A stretch of 64,000 nt of DNA, taken from assembly GCA_033439795.1 (NCBI GenBank), contig JAUTDP010000016.1, positions 806,001 to 870,000 of the forward strand, written 5' to 3'. Both the position numbers and the translations under genes were made by a program. Of the stretch, positions 11,401 through 24,682 are shown in pieces. The notes below the pieces were generated by a model. That model worked only from the letters and a program-made list of their open reading frames with translations. It was not told the DNA's origin and did no database searches. Within the stretch, counting starts at the first letter, position 1. Each line of letters starts with the position of its first letter. The stretch is from Sordaria brevicollis. Its lineage: Eukaryota; Ascomycota; Sordariomycetes; Sordariales; Sordariaceae.

Positions 11401-12102
11401 TCAATGGCTCTTGTGAGATTGCTGTTGGGATGTAAGGTGGGCGGCGCAGAGTGTGCAGTTTAAGCTTTTTTTTGATAATGCAGATTCGCATGCGATTGTG
11501 ATGTGAGGTGGCGAAAGATGAGCTTTGCGCGAACTGGTACAGAACACCCAGCCCTGAAGATCAAAAGGTCTCGACTTGATGACAAGTGGATTCGAGATAT
11601 GGCGAACAACGGAGAGGCAATGTGAAGAGCAAAAATATCGAGGTCGAGTTTTGAGAGAAGATGGGAGGAGGAAGATATGAAAACTAATGGAGAAAGTTGA
11701 AGTTGGGGACTTGCAGATGCACAAGCAGATACCAGTAGAGAAGGGGAAGAGATAAGATGTTATAGAGATCCAAAGTTCATCGGAAATATTTAATCGCAAT
11801 GGAGACTGTCCAAGATCCCGTAACGACTTTCCGTTCCCAGATACAACTCCAATCTGAGATTGGGAGACCCTGGAGAACGCTTCACGAAAAATAAAAAATT
11901 CAGAAGGATTGATACCGAGATGGAACCCATGAGCCAATGAGAATTGAGGATTCATGACATGGTACGGGTTGGAGACTTGGGAGTTCGGCGCCAGTCGCAG
12001 ATCTCTCCTTCCCTCGAAGAACCCGCGATCTCCCCCGTCTCCAACTGAAAAGTCAAGGGGGGGCGATCTGAGCAACCTCATTATCGGGGAAAAATCAACC
12101 AA
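11401..12102 (-). CDS. weak candidate ORF with an F-box-like segment
   Basis: A 233-codon open frame on the minus strand. About residues 105-133 read LNISDELWISITSYLF and continue FSTGICLCICKSP, which resembles the start of an F-box (LPxELWxxIxSYL). The rest is rich in Ser, Phe, Cys and His and has no recognisable repeat or substrate-binding domain. The local DNA is more AT-rich and lacks the C/G third-position bias of the real genes here. A GTATCT donor-like site follows the F-box-like segment, so any real gene could be spliced differently. It could be a decayed F-box gene or chance. Confidence 0.2.
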   Translation of the reverse strand: MVDFSPIMRLLRSPPLDFSVGDGGDRGFFEGRRDLRLAPNSQVSNPYHVMNPQFSLAHGFHLGINPSEFFIFREAFSRVSQSQIGVVSGNGKSLRDLGQSPLRLNISDELWISITSYLFPFSTGICLCICKSPTSTFSISFHIFLLPSSLKTRPRYFCSSHCLSVVRHISNPLVIKSRPFDLQGWVFCTSSRKAHLSPPHITIACESALSKKSLNCTLCAAHLTSQQQSHKSH

Positions 12103-13649
12103 CCATTAACCCTGGCGTTGATGTCGTCTGTCTCAGTTTGTATTCTTTTCTTTCTTTCTTTTGCGATTCTCAGATCCCTTGCGAGAGGAATGATATCAGG
12201 ACAAGTGCTCTGAATCACAAGCATCATACGAAAATGGCGGGGTACCAAGGTAAACGGTAACGTCCTCCCCGTTCTGTAACTTTTATGTTTCAATTCTCAA
12301 GTCCTTGGACTCTGAAGGATCGCATCCTCGGCACGCTTCCCACGCCCCAACAAAGGGTTCGGTGCATTCCCACGATGTGGTATATGCACCGCAGACTATA
12401 CTTGACCCCAGGATATGCGCTTCATGTCGCTTTGCATCTTGCGCAAAGTTGCCGTTAGTTGCGTGATTGCGGGCGTAACTTTGTAAATCCGTCGTAATAA
12501 CCCCAAATTTGGAGGGTTCAACCACTAGGACACTGGAATGTCCCCCACATGGTGCAATTGTACGGATCCGGAGATGGTAGTCTCTCAAGTTGGACAAGAT
12601 AGGTACGCCCGCCGGTAGAACGGCAACCCGTGAGACCTTCGATACGTATGTACATAGTTCCGGGTGCTCTCATTGTCTGGCTTCATGCTCGGCGGAATGT
12701 ACCGCTTTGAGCAAGACATGTTTGAGAGCCGATCTAGATAAGCACCCGTCTCTTGTCATTCAATATCTGACCCTGAGAGCCCAACTCTCGTTCAATCTCT
12801 CGTGATGGTGTCCTCCTATATGTAGAGATGGGTATCGAATATTGATGGGCAAGATAACAGAAACAGAGGAAGAGAGGCCGCGTCGGCTCCGGTGTTCATG
12901 ATGGCCCCGCGCCGCCGAGTCCTGGGACTAAACCGCAAAGAGGATATCGAGGCAGCCCGTCTTTTCCGTCCATCGGGTCGGCTGTGGAGTCGCGGCGGTG
13001 CGGCTCAGCGTTTTGGGGTTTGCGCTCGACATGGGTCGGAATGCGTGCTTGCAAGTGCATTGCATCTTGGTCATCAATCACTTTTCACTGCACTGCATCG
13101 TGGGATGTTCGAAGTTCAGCGTTCAGCAGTCTTTGCAAGGCAGACTTTTTGCAAGTTCTCGAAGAGTGAGAGAAAAGATACACCGCCAATATACCTCTTC
13201 TGTATGTATCGCATCCAGTTGCCCAAAAAGGGCGGGGAGACAAGGAAAAGGTACCCTTCATGCTGTGCATCGTGAACTTTGTGAACACCGGCCAAGGAGG
13301 GCGCCAAGCAACGAGCATTTCCCCTTCCCTCGGCGACAGAAAAAAGTCATGGATGGATAGCTTCAACACTCCACCACGTTGAAAGCGGCTATCGATTGCC
13401 AAGTCCCTTCACGATATGTCAGCGGGTGGATGTTGTTCTGAACGTTCGTCGGGATCAATCGGGGTCTGTTGGGAGAATCGAAGACGTGAATCACGTAAGC
13501 TGGGCACACCCATCAATATCCCGTCAACCATCACCACCCTCTTCTCAGGGTCTGAGACAAAATGACAATTTGCCCGTCGTACAACGCGTGCGGGATGGTT
13601 GGACACGGCATTGGGTCGAGATAACGGTTATTGCGGCGGTGAGTTCAAG

Positions 13650-13680
13650 CATACCTCTACTGTACCTACCTAGAGGTATG
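13650..13680. repeat. perfect 10-bp inverted repeat (hairpin)
   Basis: CATACCTCTA at 13650-13659 is the exact reverse complement of TAGAGGTATG at 13671-13680, with an 11-nt loop. The following bases (13681-13696) again contain the ACTGTA and GGTAG words of the loop in inverted form, so alternative pairings exist. CATACCTCTA occurs again at about 13754. No gene is adjacent. Confidence 0.75.
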
Positions 13681-14114
13681 TACTGTATGTAGGTAGTAAA
13701 CCAATGCCAGCACAACGACACGTGCACCCATCACCATCGCCATCGCATTTACATACCTCTACACCTTGAGCAGTGACTGCCATCAAATTCGAGCCAGCAC
13801 CATACTGCAGCGACATACCACTCACTCAGCAGCTTCATCGCCATGACACACAAGAAATGCGCATCTTCTTCCCCATAGTCCCACCCGCAGGCAGAAAGCA
13901 ACAGTGAAAAAGGGTTGGTTTTTCCCGAAGGGGGTTGATTGACATCAAAAATTACGACCAGAACGGCCCCGAAGGAACAATTCACGGCAGATAGTAGCCA
14001 CGACGTGCAATGCAGGCTCTCCATCGTACTGCAAAGCGGGTTTCCTGAGCTCCGCGCAGTTGGTCAAGGTAAGTATGAAGAAGAAAAAAAAGAGAAAACG
14101 ATTCAAAGACTGGA

Positions 14115-14139
14115 GGGGGGGGGGGGGGGGGGGGGGGGG
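14115..14139. repeat. poly-G tract, 25 bases
   Basis: An uninterrupted run of 25 G's lies about 490 bp upstream of the phosphatase start codon. Such runs are unstable and prone to sequencing-length error. The strand could form G-quadruplex structures, but no function is visible. Confidence 0.9.
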
Positions 14140-14629
14140 ATATTAAATAGGTGCTGGGGATGGTCTGTGCAGGAGTGCAATTTTGGGAGTGTGGTAGGTG
14201 CGCGAGTGAAAGTTTGGGCAGTTGCGGGCGGCTGGTGGTTGAGAGGTGAATGGAAGGAGCAAGTGAAGGGTGCCCGAGTCTTCGTTGGAATTTCGGATGG
14301 TGGTTGTGAATGTCGGAAAGAACGATGTGTGATGTCGGCCGTGAAGGGTATCGCCAATCGAGTGAAGGGCGTCGTTGCTGGTGTTGCAAGTTCTAGATCC
14401 GACCTCCACAATTACCCCTAACCCTTCCATGACCAAGATCCTTGAAGCTGTCTCTTATCGGGCGCTTATCGGCGTCGCCCCTCCATGATTCGCGGTGGCT
14501 GTTGTTGTCGTTGAAGCTGAAGTTGTTTCTTATTTTTCAGTTCCAACTTGCTGTCTTCCCATTTTCGCTTGTCAACCACATTCCTTTGTCATTCCAGCGA
14601 GCTCTTTGAACTTCGTAATACCCGCCAAA

Positions 14630-15320
14630 ATGTCGTCCTCCGACCAGATCTCCGTCCTCTTCGTCTGCCTCGGCAACATCTGCCGCTCCACCATGGCCGA
14701 AGGTGTCTTCCAGTCGATGGCCAAGAAGCCCGAATACAAGGGCCGTATTGCAAAGATTGATTCTTGCGGAACCGGTATGCTTTCCCCAACATCTGTTGTC
14801 GTATCCTCGCTTCGTCAATGATCCAAGCTGACCCTTTGCGTCTTGTTCCCAGGCGCCTACCACATCGGCGAAGGCCCCGACGACCGCACGATGGAAACCC
14901 TCCAAGAGCACGGAATAACCGATTACATCCACGCCGCCCGCAAGGTACGCTTTTCCTTCTCCATCTGTCGTTGGCTGACAGACTTCCTTAGTCCCCATCG
15001 TCCTCGAACCGCTCTTCCTCCGATCATGTCTAACCGTTATTCGACGACAAAAGGTCAGCACCTCCGACTTTGACAAGTTTGACTACATCTTCGCCATGGA
15101 CCGGGCCAACCTCGCCGATCTTCAAAGGCTGCAGCAACGTCACCCGGGCAAGGCCAAGGTGATGCTCTTTGGCGAATATTCTGGTACTGGTAAGGCCGAG
15201 GTCATCCAGGATCCGTACTATGGCGGCAAGTCCGGGTTCGAGAAGGCGTATGAGCAGGCGACGAGGTTCTCCAAGAATTTCTTGGGTGAGGTTTTTCCGG
15301 ATACCAACAAGGCTGAGTAG
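14630..15320 (+). CDS. low-molecular-weight protein tyrosine phosphatase
   Basis: Cytosolic phosphatase that hydrolyses phosphotyrosine and aryl phosphates through a cysteinyl-phosphate intermediate (yeast Ltp1, fission yeast Stp1). Three exons, 14630-14774, 14853-14944 and 15054-15320, join in frame to 167 aa, near the usual 157-161. The P-loop near the N-terminus, VCLGNICRSTMAE, carries the C-x5-R-S active site. The DPYY loop near the C-terminus supplies the general-acid aspartate, and TYR neighbours typical of the family are kept. Introns are 78 and 109 nt with GTATGC and GTACGC donors. The ATG follows CCGCCAAA, a good fungal start context. Both catalytic elements are intact, so an active enzyme is expected. 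Confidence 0.95.
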
Positions 15321-17678
15321 ACTGTAGAGGTTGAGTTTTCGTCGAAAAGCGGTTTAGAAGGCTAGGCGTTGAGGCGTTGGGATAGACTGTTGTTGTCGTT
15401 GTTATAGACCGAAGATACCATTTTTGGGTTACTTAGACGTCGTTATTTTTGCGCATCGTTCGTTTTGGTCGGATTCCTTCCCCAGTCACGCCGGGATAGC
15501 TGTCGTCGGGGCTTCGTTTCTTGTCGTTAACCTTTGGTGGCCTTTGTCGTCACTGCGATACTGAGCTGGTTTGCTTCACGATCATCACTTCTGCCGGGTC
15601 ACCAGCGACTTATATCCTCACATCGCAACCTGGGGGCCAGGACCAGAACTATGGAGGTAACTCCCCATTCGTATTCCTGACCTCAACATTGACTACGTCT
15701 GAGAGGTCTATCTACGAAAACTCTTGAGATGCCGAGGTATGAAGCAATCTTCTCGGTGAGGGCGACGACACTTGACTCATCGCGGCCTGTTCTCGCGACC
15801 AAGTCCATGCATCTAGAACTGCATCAGCCCTATGGTGCCTGGCAGCCACGCCTAGGGAAAGTCCAGGAATGAATCGATGATGACCAGGGACCGTCAGTGC
15901 GGCCACATGTGAAGCATGTGTGTGCGGTATCAGCCGGCCGATTGGGTCAGGGGAAAACCAGGATCTAGTCGTTTTCGAAAACCCTCCAATGTTGATGCTC
16001 GGAGAAAACTATCACGAAGAAATTGTTGGGATTTTGGTTTCATAGTTCAAAGTGAGGTTTCGGAGAGGGCCGTCCGTTGAAGATTGTTGATGAAGCTCAG
16101 CCCCGGAGGTTTCTTCCTCGGTCTCTCTTTGCGATTTGGTGTTGTCCGCAAACCTTGTCTACGTTTCCATATCCCAAGTTGAACTTTTTGCCGAGGCCAT
16201 TTCTAATTGCCAACTTCATGATATTTCACCTCATCAAAACAAAACGCTTTGTAAATAAAACACCAAGGCGCTCATCTTCTCTTCATATTGATGGTGATTG
16301 CGAAGCCTTTTTTGACGCCCGGCCAGTGGGGAGGCGGCCGTAGTCGCGCGCCAAGTGAAGCACCCGCACCAAGAACAAGAGGGTTGCAAATCACAGCGGG
16401 GAACGGGTGGGTCAAAGGCAGGTACCGTTCCCTTGTGATTTCCGCTGTGGAGTGACTTTGCAGTGACCTCTGACACTTGACAGGGCAGGCAGGGCAGGCA
16501 GGGCCAGGGAATTGTGCGGGCATTGGCTGGGCAAGGGGAGAGCCAAAACAGCCGCCCCGAGGCCAGACAAGCCAGGCGATCCCTCTCATGATGGGTTTTG
16601 TTTCATGGCGGCAAGCAATGGCCTTGTTTCTGTTCTGACGGGGAGTGGTTTGGGTTGTTGATGAGATGCGATGCCCACGCCCTCAATTTCTGCACTAGAA
16701 AAGACCATCATGAGCAAAATGTCTTGGTCGAGTTGAACCTCGAAAAAAGAATGGGCAATCATGGGAAAGTGGAAAGGAAAGAGGCAACCAGAAACCAGGC
16801 TTGAAAACGGCCATCATTCGTCAGAAATCGTTGCTGCCCTTTTTGCGCCCTCTGACAATTGGCGGATTGGCCTCTCGAACCCTGGACCTCTTTTGGGAAG
16901 CGGACCCCGCGTTGCCTCACAACCCCTCGCTCAGGTCCCGTTCTGGTGCTGGGATCAGCGCAGTGTGGGCAACGGGCAAGTCCAGTCCAGGTCGCAAGAG
17001 CGGCAGCACTGCAGCACAAGGTCGGGGTCCCTCGGGCCCCTCTTTCCCTCATTGTCCGCTTCGAGGTCAGAGAGGTCCACGGCCAGGTCCCGTCCTCGAG
17101 TACTTTCCACTTTCTCTCTTCAAGCTCCAGTCCAGTCCTCGTCACTGCTTTCCACTTTCAATCAAGTAATCGAGCATCTTTGAAACTTCATTGCTTCTTT
17201 TTTGAACCGCGCCAACTGTAAACTAGCAGTTGAAGCCAAATTGCAAAAGCTCGACTCCGGGTCCAGTCAGCATCGAGTGGCACATTATCACACACACACT
17301 ACAACAATCCCAGGGGCTTCTCACACTTTTGCTTGTACTTGTGCTGCCAAGGACTGCATACATCTGCAACCTCTTTGATCACCACCACTTTTTCCTCTCT
17401 TCTCTTTCTTCTGTCTCTCTCAGCCTGCCTACCTCCAATACTACATTAGCCGGTTGCCTATTGCCTCGCTCCCGTCTTTTTCGATCCACAACCTACCTAC
17501 TTTCGTCCCATACTCTCTTCTCGACATCTTCCATCCGAACCTCGAAAGCCGTTGATCGCGCTTGAGCTTACTACAACCACCTGCACCAGGCCGCATTGCA
17601 TTCGCATACAAGGCCTCGAATTACCTTGTACCTACGACTACGAACCGTTCCCGAAGCACCACATACATAACCTTCGCC
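15321..17678. other. intergenic region and long mak-1 leader
   Basis: About 2.4 kb between two plus-strand genes. The last 450 bp (about 17225-17678) look like a transcript leader: CA- and CT-rich, with a pyrimidine tract (TTTCCTCTCTTCTCTTTCTT, about 17391-17410) and few purine runs. A small direct repeat of GGGCAGGCA lies near 16484-16503. Open frames up to 140 codons on both strands near 16760-17180 are mutual shadows and have no domain. Confidence 0.5.
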
Positions 17679-19227
<1,549 letters not shown>

Positions 19228-20261
19228 GCAACAGCCAATGGGAAAATGGAAAGGAAAAAGGAAGTTTCTATATGCGATAATGCGAAGAAAGGGCATGATC
19301 ATCAAGCGCGACTTGGGTTGGCGTCCTGGGTGCAAGACACAGCTCAGTTTACAGGGATATTCAGCTGGAGCTCCCAGGATGTGTTAACGAGAAAGCCTCG
19401 ACTGGCGGGTTGGGATGGCAGATCTACCCGAATTGTCCACACTTGACCCGTGGACTGGAGCTGTTTACATGGTGGACGCCGATAGCAGGCCGGAGTTTCC
19501 TGTCGAGGCTTGGTCAGATACCAGAGGACCATTGGTGAATGTGGGGACGGCTCTTTGGAGGAGCACCTCTCATGTCTCTTTCTCACCCATTAGCCAGGAG
19601 GAGGGCTGTGTCTAAGTGGAAGGTTGAAGCGATCTTCAGCGACGACTTCAGAGCGAGATGTTGTTTCTTTATCTTGTCATTTATAGCCATAATTCTATTG
19701 GATACGCTGACTGTTGATACTAAAACCAAATTTCTTGACCGATAGAGTAATATCGCGTGAACCTCCAGAGCATCATCGAATCCATGTCTTTTACCAACCT
19801 TGACTTCCCTTCCATTCCCGGGAGTTGATATTCACACAGCAAGTCTGTCATGTGGAATGGCTTTTACTGATTCTCCTAAGGTATCTTATCTCGAGGTATC
19901 TAGTCCCAACCCCTGTTTTATGTAAACCGTATATACTTTTGTGAGCCCAGATTATTACAAGAAAGCCGAAAAGATCTTTGATGAAAACGCCGACGCCATG
20001 CAGGGCTTGATATCAAGAGGAAAACCATGATACCTAACCGAACCAAACCCAGACACATATTTTCCGTTCCTTCTTCCTCTCCCATCGTTTCCTTGCCTTG
20101 TGTGGTATAACTTCCGGTCTTTACAGCCTACCTATCCATCCACATCAATCCTTTTTTTCACACATCTCAACCACAAACCCTTTTTCCATCCCCTTCCACC
20201 AAGCTTCCAGTAATAACCAACATCCTCAAAAAGACCCTCGTCTCCTACCTCACTCAGCCTT
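19228..20261. other. convergent 3' intergenic region
   Basis: About 1 kb between the stop codons of mak-1 and UTP15. It must hold both 3' ends. AT-rich stretches near 19680-19745 and 19860-19960 are plausible polyadenylation regions. No coding signal was seen. Confidence 0.5.
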
Positions 20262-21938
20262 TTAAGCAGAAGCCTCAGCACCCCCAATCATCAAACTCTC
20301 CACCATGCCATTCGTGATAATCGCCATCTGCGCCTTCTCCACCTCCCGGCTCACCTTGCCCGTCATAACAGCAAACTGGTCCGCCAGCTCCGTGCTCCCA
20401 CCAACATACTCGCTGTAGATATCAAAAAGCTGGAACGCCACGTCCACGCACACGGTCGAGTACCGCGGGTCGGAGATGTACTTGATTACCCACTTCAACA
20501 ACGGCAACACCGTCACCTCGTCTCTACCCTCCAATGCCTCGCGCAAAGCGGAGCGGTGGCGAAGGGCGACGAGGACGGAGAGCGCGGTGACGGGTTGGTA
20601 TTCTGGCGAGCTAAAGTCCAAAACGGCGTCGAGGCAGGACGCGTAGCGACCTTCGCGGAAGTCACGCTGCCATGGCTTAAGCTTTACACGGCGCTTACGG
20701 CCTCCGGCGGAGTTGGTGGCGTCGGTGGGGATGATCACGTCGACGTTTTCTCCGAGAAGGGCCATGGACTTGTTGGACGCGGCGTTGCGCTTGCGTTTGG
20801 CTTTCGCGGAGTCGATCTTGGCGAGCTTGGAGGTGGCGCCTTCGACCATGAGCTTATCTTCCGTGGCGCGGGCGCGGGCTTTTTCGGCGGTTGCGCCGGA
20901 GAGGCGGGTGCGGAGAGACAAAACGCCGGATTGCATGCCTACGGCTAGGTGGCGGTCTTCGTGGCCGGCGCCGGCGGAGATGACACTGAGGGACAAGATG
21001 GGGGAGGGGTACTTGGATCCGGCGACGACGTTCCAGTTTGTGGTTTCGAAGACCTTGACGTGGCCGTCCAAGGAGCCGGAGACGACGCGTCGGCCGTTGG
21101 AGGCGAGGGAGAGGGTGGTGACGGTCTTTTGGTGGTTGGTGATCAGGCGAAGAGGCTTGGCGGCGACGAGGTCGAGCACGGAGATGGCGGATCCCGTAGC
21201 GGCGAGGAGGGTGGTGCCGCCGGGCAAGGGGAGGACTTCCTCGATCGGGTCGGCGTGCTTGAAGGTGAGGACCGAACCGCCAGGGGCGCGAGCGTCCCAG
21301 ACGCGAACGGTGCTGTCGTAAGAGCCGGACACGAGAAGGTTGTTGCGGTCGGGCATGAAGGCGCCGGAACGGACGTAATCCTGATGGCCGGAGAACATGT
21401 GCGTGGGCCCGTTGGAGGGCAGGTCCCAGAGACGGACGGTCTTGTCGTCGGAGCAGGACATGAGTGTCGTCAACTCGGCGGGAGACCACTTGGTTACCCA
21501 GACGGGCTGCTTGTGGGTGTGCCACGTCTTGAGGATGACGGCGCGGGTGCCGGTGCCGACGTCGAAGACTTGCATCTTGCCGGAATCTTCACCGGCCACG
21601 AGAACGCGCCCGTCGGCGCGAATCTCACCGCTGTGAGCCTCGGAGTCGAAGCGGCCGATGGTCTTGAGCAGCTCGCGCTTGCGGATGGAAAAGATGTCGA
21701 CACGGGGACCCGAAGTGACAGCGAAGAGGTCGTTGGCCTTGGCGGCGGCGACGAGAGAGTGAGAGGCCGCGGAGCCGTTGCTCGAGCCGGGGAAGCTGAT
21801 GTGCGAGATGGGCCATGCTGCCGTCGAGGTGTGGGATTTCTGGTTCTTGAAGGACTTCCAGTAGCGCTGCTCGGCCGTGATGGGACTGACGACCGTGGGC
21901 AACTTGAGGGTCGCCAACGGCTGCACTTCGGCTGCCAT
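20262..21938 (-). CDS. UTP15: U3 snoRNP / SSU-processome protein UTP15
   Basis: Nucleolar WD40 protein of the t-UTP (UtpA) subcomplex, needed for pre-18S rRNA transcription and early cleavage. It is a single exon of 558 aa, close to the family's usual 510-560. The N-terminus has the typical PITAEQRYWKSFKNQK. WD repeats fill about residues 40-330, with WD/WDLPSN, VRLWD and VRVWDARAPGG dipeptides visible. The C-terminal UTP15 domain starts near residue 421 (KPWQRDFREGRYASCLDAVL) and runs into ALSVLVALRHRSALREAL and LPLLKWVIKYI. The start at 21938 gives MAAEVQPLATLKLPTVVSPI, consistent with the family. A Lys/Arg-rich stretch near 385-420 fits nucleolar import. Confident. Confidence 0.95.
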   Translation of the reverse strand: MAAEVQPLATLKLPTVVSPITAEQRYWKSFKNQKSHTSTAAWPISHISFPGSSNGSAASHSLVAAAKANDLFAVTSGPRVDIFSIRKRELLKTIGRFDSEAHSGEIRADGRVLVAGEDSGKMQVFDVGTGTRAVILKTWHTHKQPVWVTKWSPAELTTLMSCSDDKTVRLWDLPSNGPTHMFSGHQDYVRSGAFMPDRNNLLVSGSYDSTVRVWDARAPGGSVLTFKHADPIEEVLPLPGGTTLLAATGSAISVLDLVAAKPLRLITNHQKTVTTLSLASNGRRVVSGSLDGHVKVFETTNWNVVAGSKYPSPILSLSVISAGAGHEDRHLAVGMQSGVLSLRTRLSGATAEKARARATEDKLMVEGATSKLAKIDSAKAKRKRNAASNKSMALLGENVDVIIPTDATNSAGGRKRRVKLKPWQRDFREGRYASCLDAVLDFSSPEYQPVTALSVLVALRHRSALREALEGRDEVTVLPLLKWVIKYISDPRYSTVCVDVAFQLFDIYSEYVGGSTELADQFAVMTGKVSREVEKAQMAIITNGMVESLMIGGAEASA

Positions 21939-24682
21939 GGTTGCGGATTTGGTGTATGGAAGTGGAAGATGGGATCAGGTGCGAGAGTTTGACTGTTCGT
22001 ATAGACACGGTGTTGTCGAGAAGTATATGTTCGGTTAACTCAATCGGTTAATTCGACTCGGAATCGGACTGGGGGCCGGCGTCGTCGTCGTCGTCGTCGG
22101 GTGTGGTTGTGATGGTGACTTTGCGGGCAGACAAAGGTCACGAAATGTTGAAGTGTTCTCCAAGTGGGAATTTTTTTGACGATGCGATGCAAAAGCGATT
22201 GGAGCCATTGGAGCACCCACCCAAACAAAGTTTACAGCGGACCAGCCCCAGGCCAGGAACGCCAAGCTTCCAGGGTCCCCATTCTCATTTTTCGATTGTG
22301 ATTGGATGCATCGCTTGCGCACGGAGCATTTCTGCTTCCGCCCGCCAAAGTTGCAACTTTTTGACAGGGGATCATTTGACGTTATCTTATCGCGGTGCAT
22401 ACCCGCCATGATCGCCCTTTGGATGTCGAAGTAGAAGTTCTGATGTTCGAGGGTATCGCAGTGGTCAACATGTCATCAGGTCATGATAGAACGAACCTTG
22501 AAGTTAATTCTCCAATACTTGGATCTTGTAAGGGTAATTCCAGCTTTGTGTAACATGTCAACTCTAAACGTAATATCCGAGGAGATTCATGTCTAATGGA
22601 CGTAACAGGTCCGACATGGAGCATCGGCGTTGACATGCTGGTGATTTAGTCGTGATCTCAACTTTTCGAAGCCAGCAAGAATTGACTTCAGAGTCTTTGT
22701 ATCGTGACCTCTTTATATACTGAGCTGTTATGGGATTTTCTTTGATCAAGGTGCCCCTATGCTCAAATACCCATCTCACTTACAGAATCATTACTTCCTC
22801 TCTTCGTCTACGTGTGAAGCCCACCAGACATTAACAAGCGCCTGGTCAACTCGAATGAAATTGACAACATTCGGTGCAACGCCAGTGTCACAAGCCGGCA
22901 ACTCGCATGTGGTTTTTACCCGTGATGTTGGGGTGACAAACAAGGAAGGAGATGAAAAAGAAACAGAAGATCAAACAACGGAGATTACTCAAACGCGCGG
23001 GAATTGGAGAAGAAACTAGGTAAGTGTGGTCCTGCTTTTCATCCGACCATATTGTGAGTGAATCCCTTTGTCGAAACTGGGAGTTTGCAATTTGCAAGTG
23101 CCGAGCAGATAAGATAAAAGACATCGAGGCCGAATGGTTGGTTTCTTCAGTCCCAGGTCTCGTCTCATATACTTTCCCCATCCTAACCTAAAGTCAACGT
23201 TCACGGTCAAGCAAAAGGTACTGGCAAAGTGTCCAAGTATCAATAAGAGACTCATCAAAGTCTCAGAAAGTGATATATCTCTTGTTGTTGTTGTCCAGGT
23301 AGTTATGATGTCGTGAAAAAGTACTTTCAAATACATCGCGCAAGTACCCAGCCCAGCCCAGCCTATCATTGCGTGCGTATCCCATTTGGGTCTGGTCGAT
23401 GTGGGCCATTGCTACCCAAATTGCGGGACACCACAGCCGGGAAATACAAAACGCAACTTGCTCCCATTCCCACCTTTCATGTTCAATAAAACCTTGAATT
23501 CTTGTTTTCTTGTTTTCTTTTGAACCCTCTTCCGGCATTGCCTACAATACCGAACCGTCGCACTTTCCCTCGATATCCTCAAGTTTAACTCCCAACGGCT
23601 TTTTGGACCTGCTCTTGCCACAGGATCCCTTTCAACAGCCCGTCCCAACTTCCCCCAACTGCCCGTTTGTTGGTTGTCCAATGCTCCTCCCTGCAGTTCG
23701 TTGGCAGTGACCCGTCAAAGTGATGCTGGACCGGTCTTACCAACTCGACGTCGTTGGACTATCATCTTGAGTGGCTGCACCTGCCCTCCATCCGACTTGT
23801 TATACTTGGCGGCAAAAGCAAAGAAGGGAAGGAGGGACTCGTCTGGTTTTTCTGATACCTCAGATTGCAGTCGACTCTTGCACTTTTCCTACGAGCGCAC
23901 CTTCCATCTCTTGAGGATTGCAATACATTCCTTTCGATTGCTCCTTCCATCTTCACATCCCTTTCCTTCCATCTTTACCAACTCAAAAGGATAGTGCGTT
24001 GCGGTCCTCTCTTGTTCATCGCAGTGATTACCAAACAAGTGTCGATGATGATGAGAGGAAGCTTCCATTTCTTGCCACTTCCACGTCTCAAGATTGCGCC
24101 CTCCTCTCCACAAGAGCCAAACAACTCGAACTTCCCATCCTATCCATATTCCCGAGCAAAATATAAAAGAAAAAGAGGGCAGCCTCTACAACAACAACAA
24201 CAACAACGACTATCATTAACCTCCAGTTCCTTCCTCCATCTTTCCGCCTTTACTTAACCACTGTCGGTTTCCAGCTTTTTGCCATTTTTGCTGCTGCCCT
24301 TTGCCTCATGGTATGTTGGCGCTGTGACTGGCGCGCGACAACACCAAAGAAAAAAGATACAGACAAAAATCACGACTATGACTTTCTGACTCTGGCGCGA
24401 GTAATCCAGAATCCAGAATCCCGCCGAAGCACAAGCCCTCGTCCACGTGGCACCGCGACGGTTACGCGATGCGAGTTGAAGTCGACAGCTTGACGGACGC
24501 TGAATGTAACGTGCAGACTAGCATAGAGGAAGAAAGAAACACTTTGACGCAAATCTTGCATTGATCTGCCGTCCGTCTGTTGTCTTTGCTTCCGCTGCTA
24601 CAGCAACCATCCCGTCTCCGGTGCCGTGTCCGACCGCTTCACGTGCAGTTGACGGTGCGAAACTCCGAGTCGCCTCTATACC
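21939..24682. other. divergent intergenic region with long leader
   Basis: About 2.7 kb between UTP15 (minus) and the MIZ gene (plus), so both promoters lie here. It contains a (CGT)n microsatellite near 22078-22098 close to the UTP15 start and an (ACA)n run near 24187-24207. The stretch from about 23500 to 24682 is pyrimidine/CA-rich and looks like the MIZ-gene leader. Open frames of up to 130 codons there show no domain. No other gene is supported. Confidence 0.5.
22078..22098. repeat. (CGT)n microsatellite
   Basis: About seven CGT/GTC units in a row sit roughly 140 bp upstream of the UTP15 start codon. It is a short trinucleotide tract in the presumed leader or promoter. Confidence 0.8.

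Larger units (their letters stand above)
10865..14629. other. intergenic region, mostly non-coding
   Basis: About 3.8 kb. It holds the SIS gene promoter on its left and the leader of the phosphatase gene on its right. A TTATTTTTCAG sequence ending at 14540 looks like the acceptor of a 5'UTR intron for the phosphatase. The only coding candidate is a weak 233-codon minus-strand frame at 11401-12102, listed separately. A short hairpin (13650-13680) and a poly-G tract (14115-14139) are also listed separately. Confidence 0.5.

Noticed and set aside
13939..14421. 160-codon plus-strand ORF running through the poly-G tract
   Set aside because: It depends on the exact length of the 25-G run and has no motif or codon bias.
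20949..21992. 347-codon plus-strand ORF
   Set aside because: It is the antisense shadow of UTP15, kept open by the strong C/G third-position bias of that gene.
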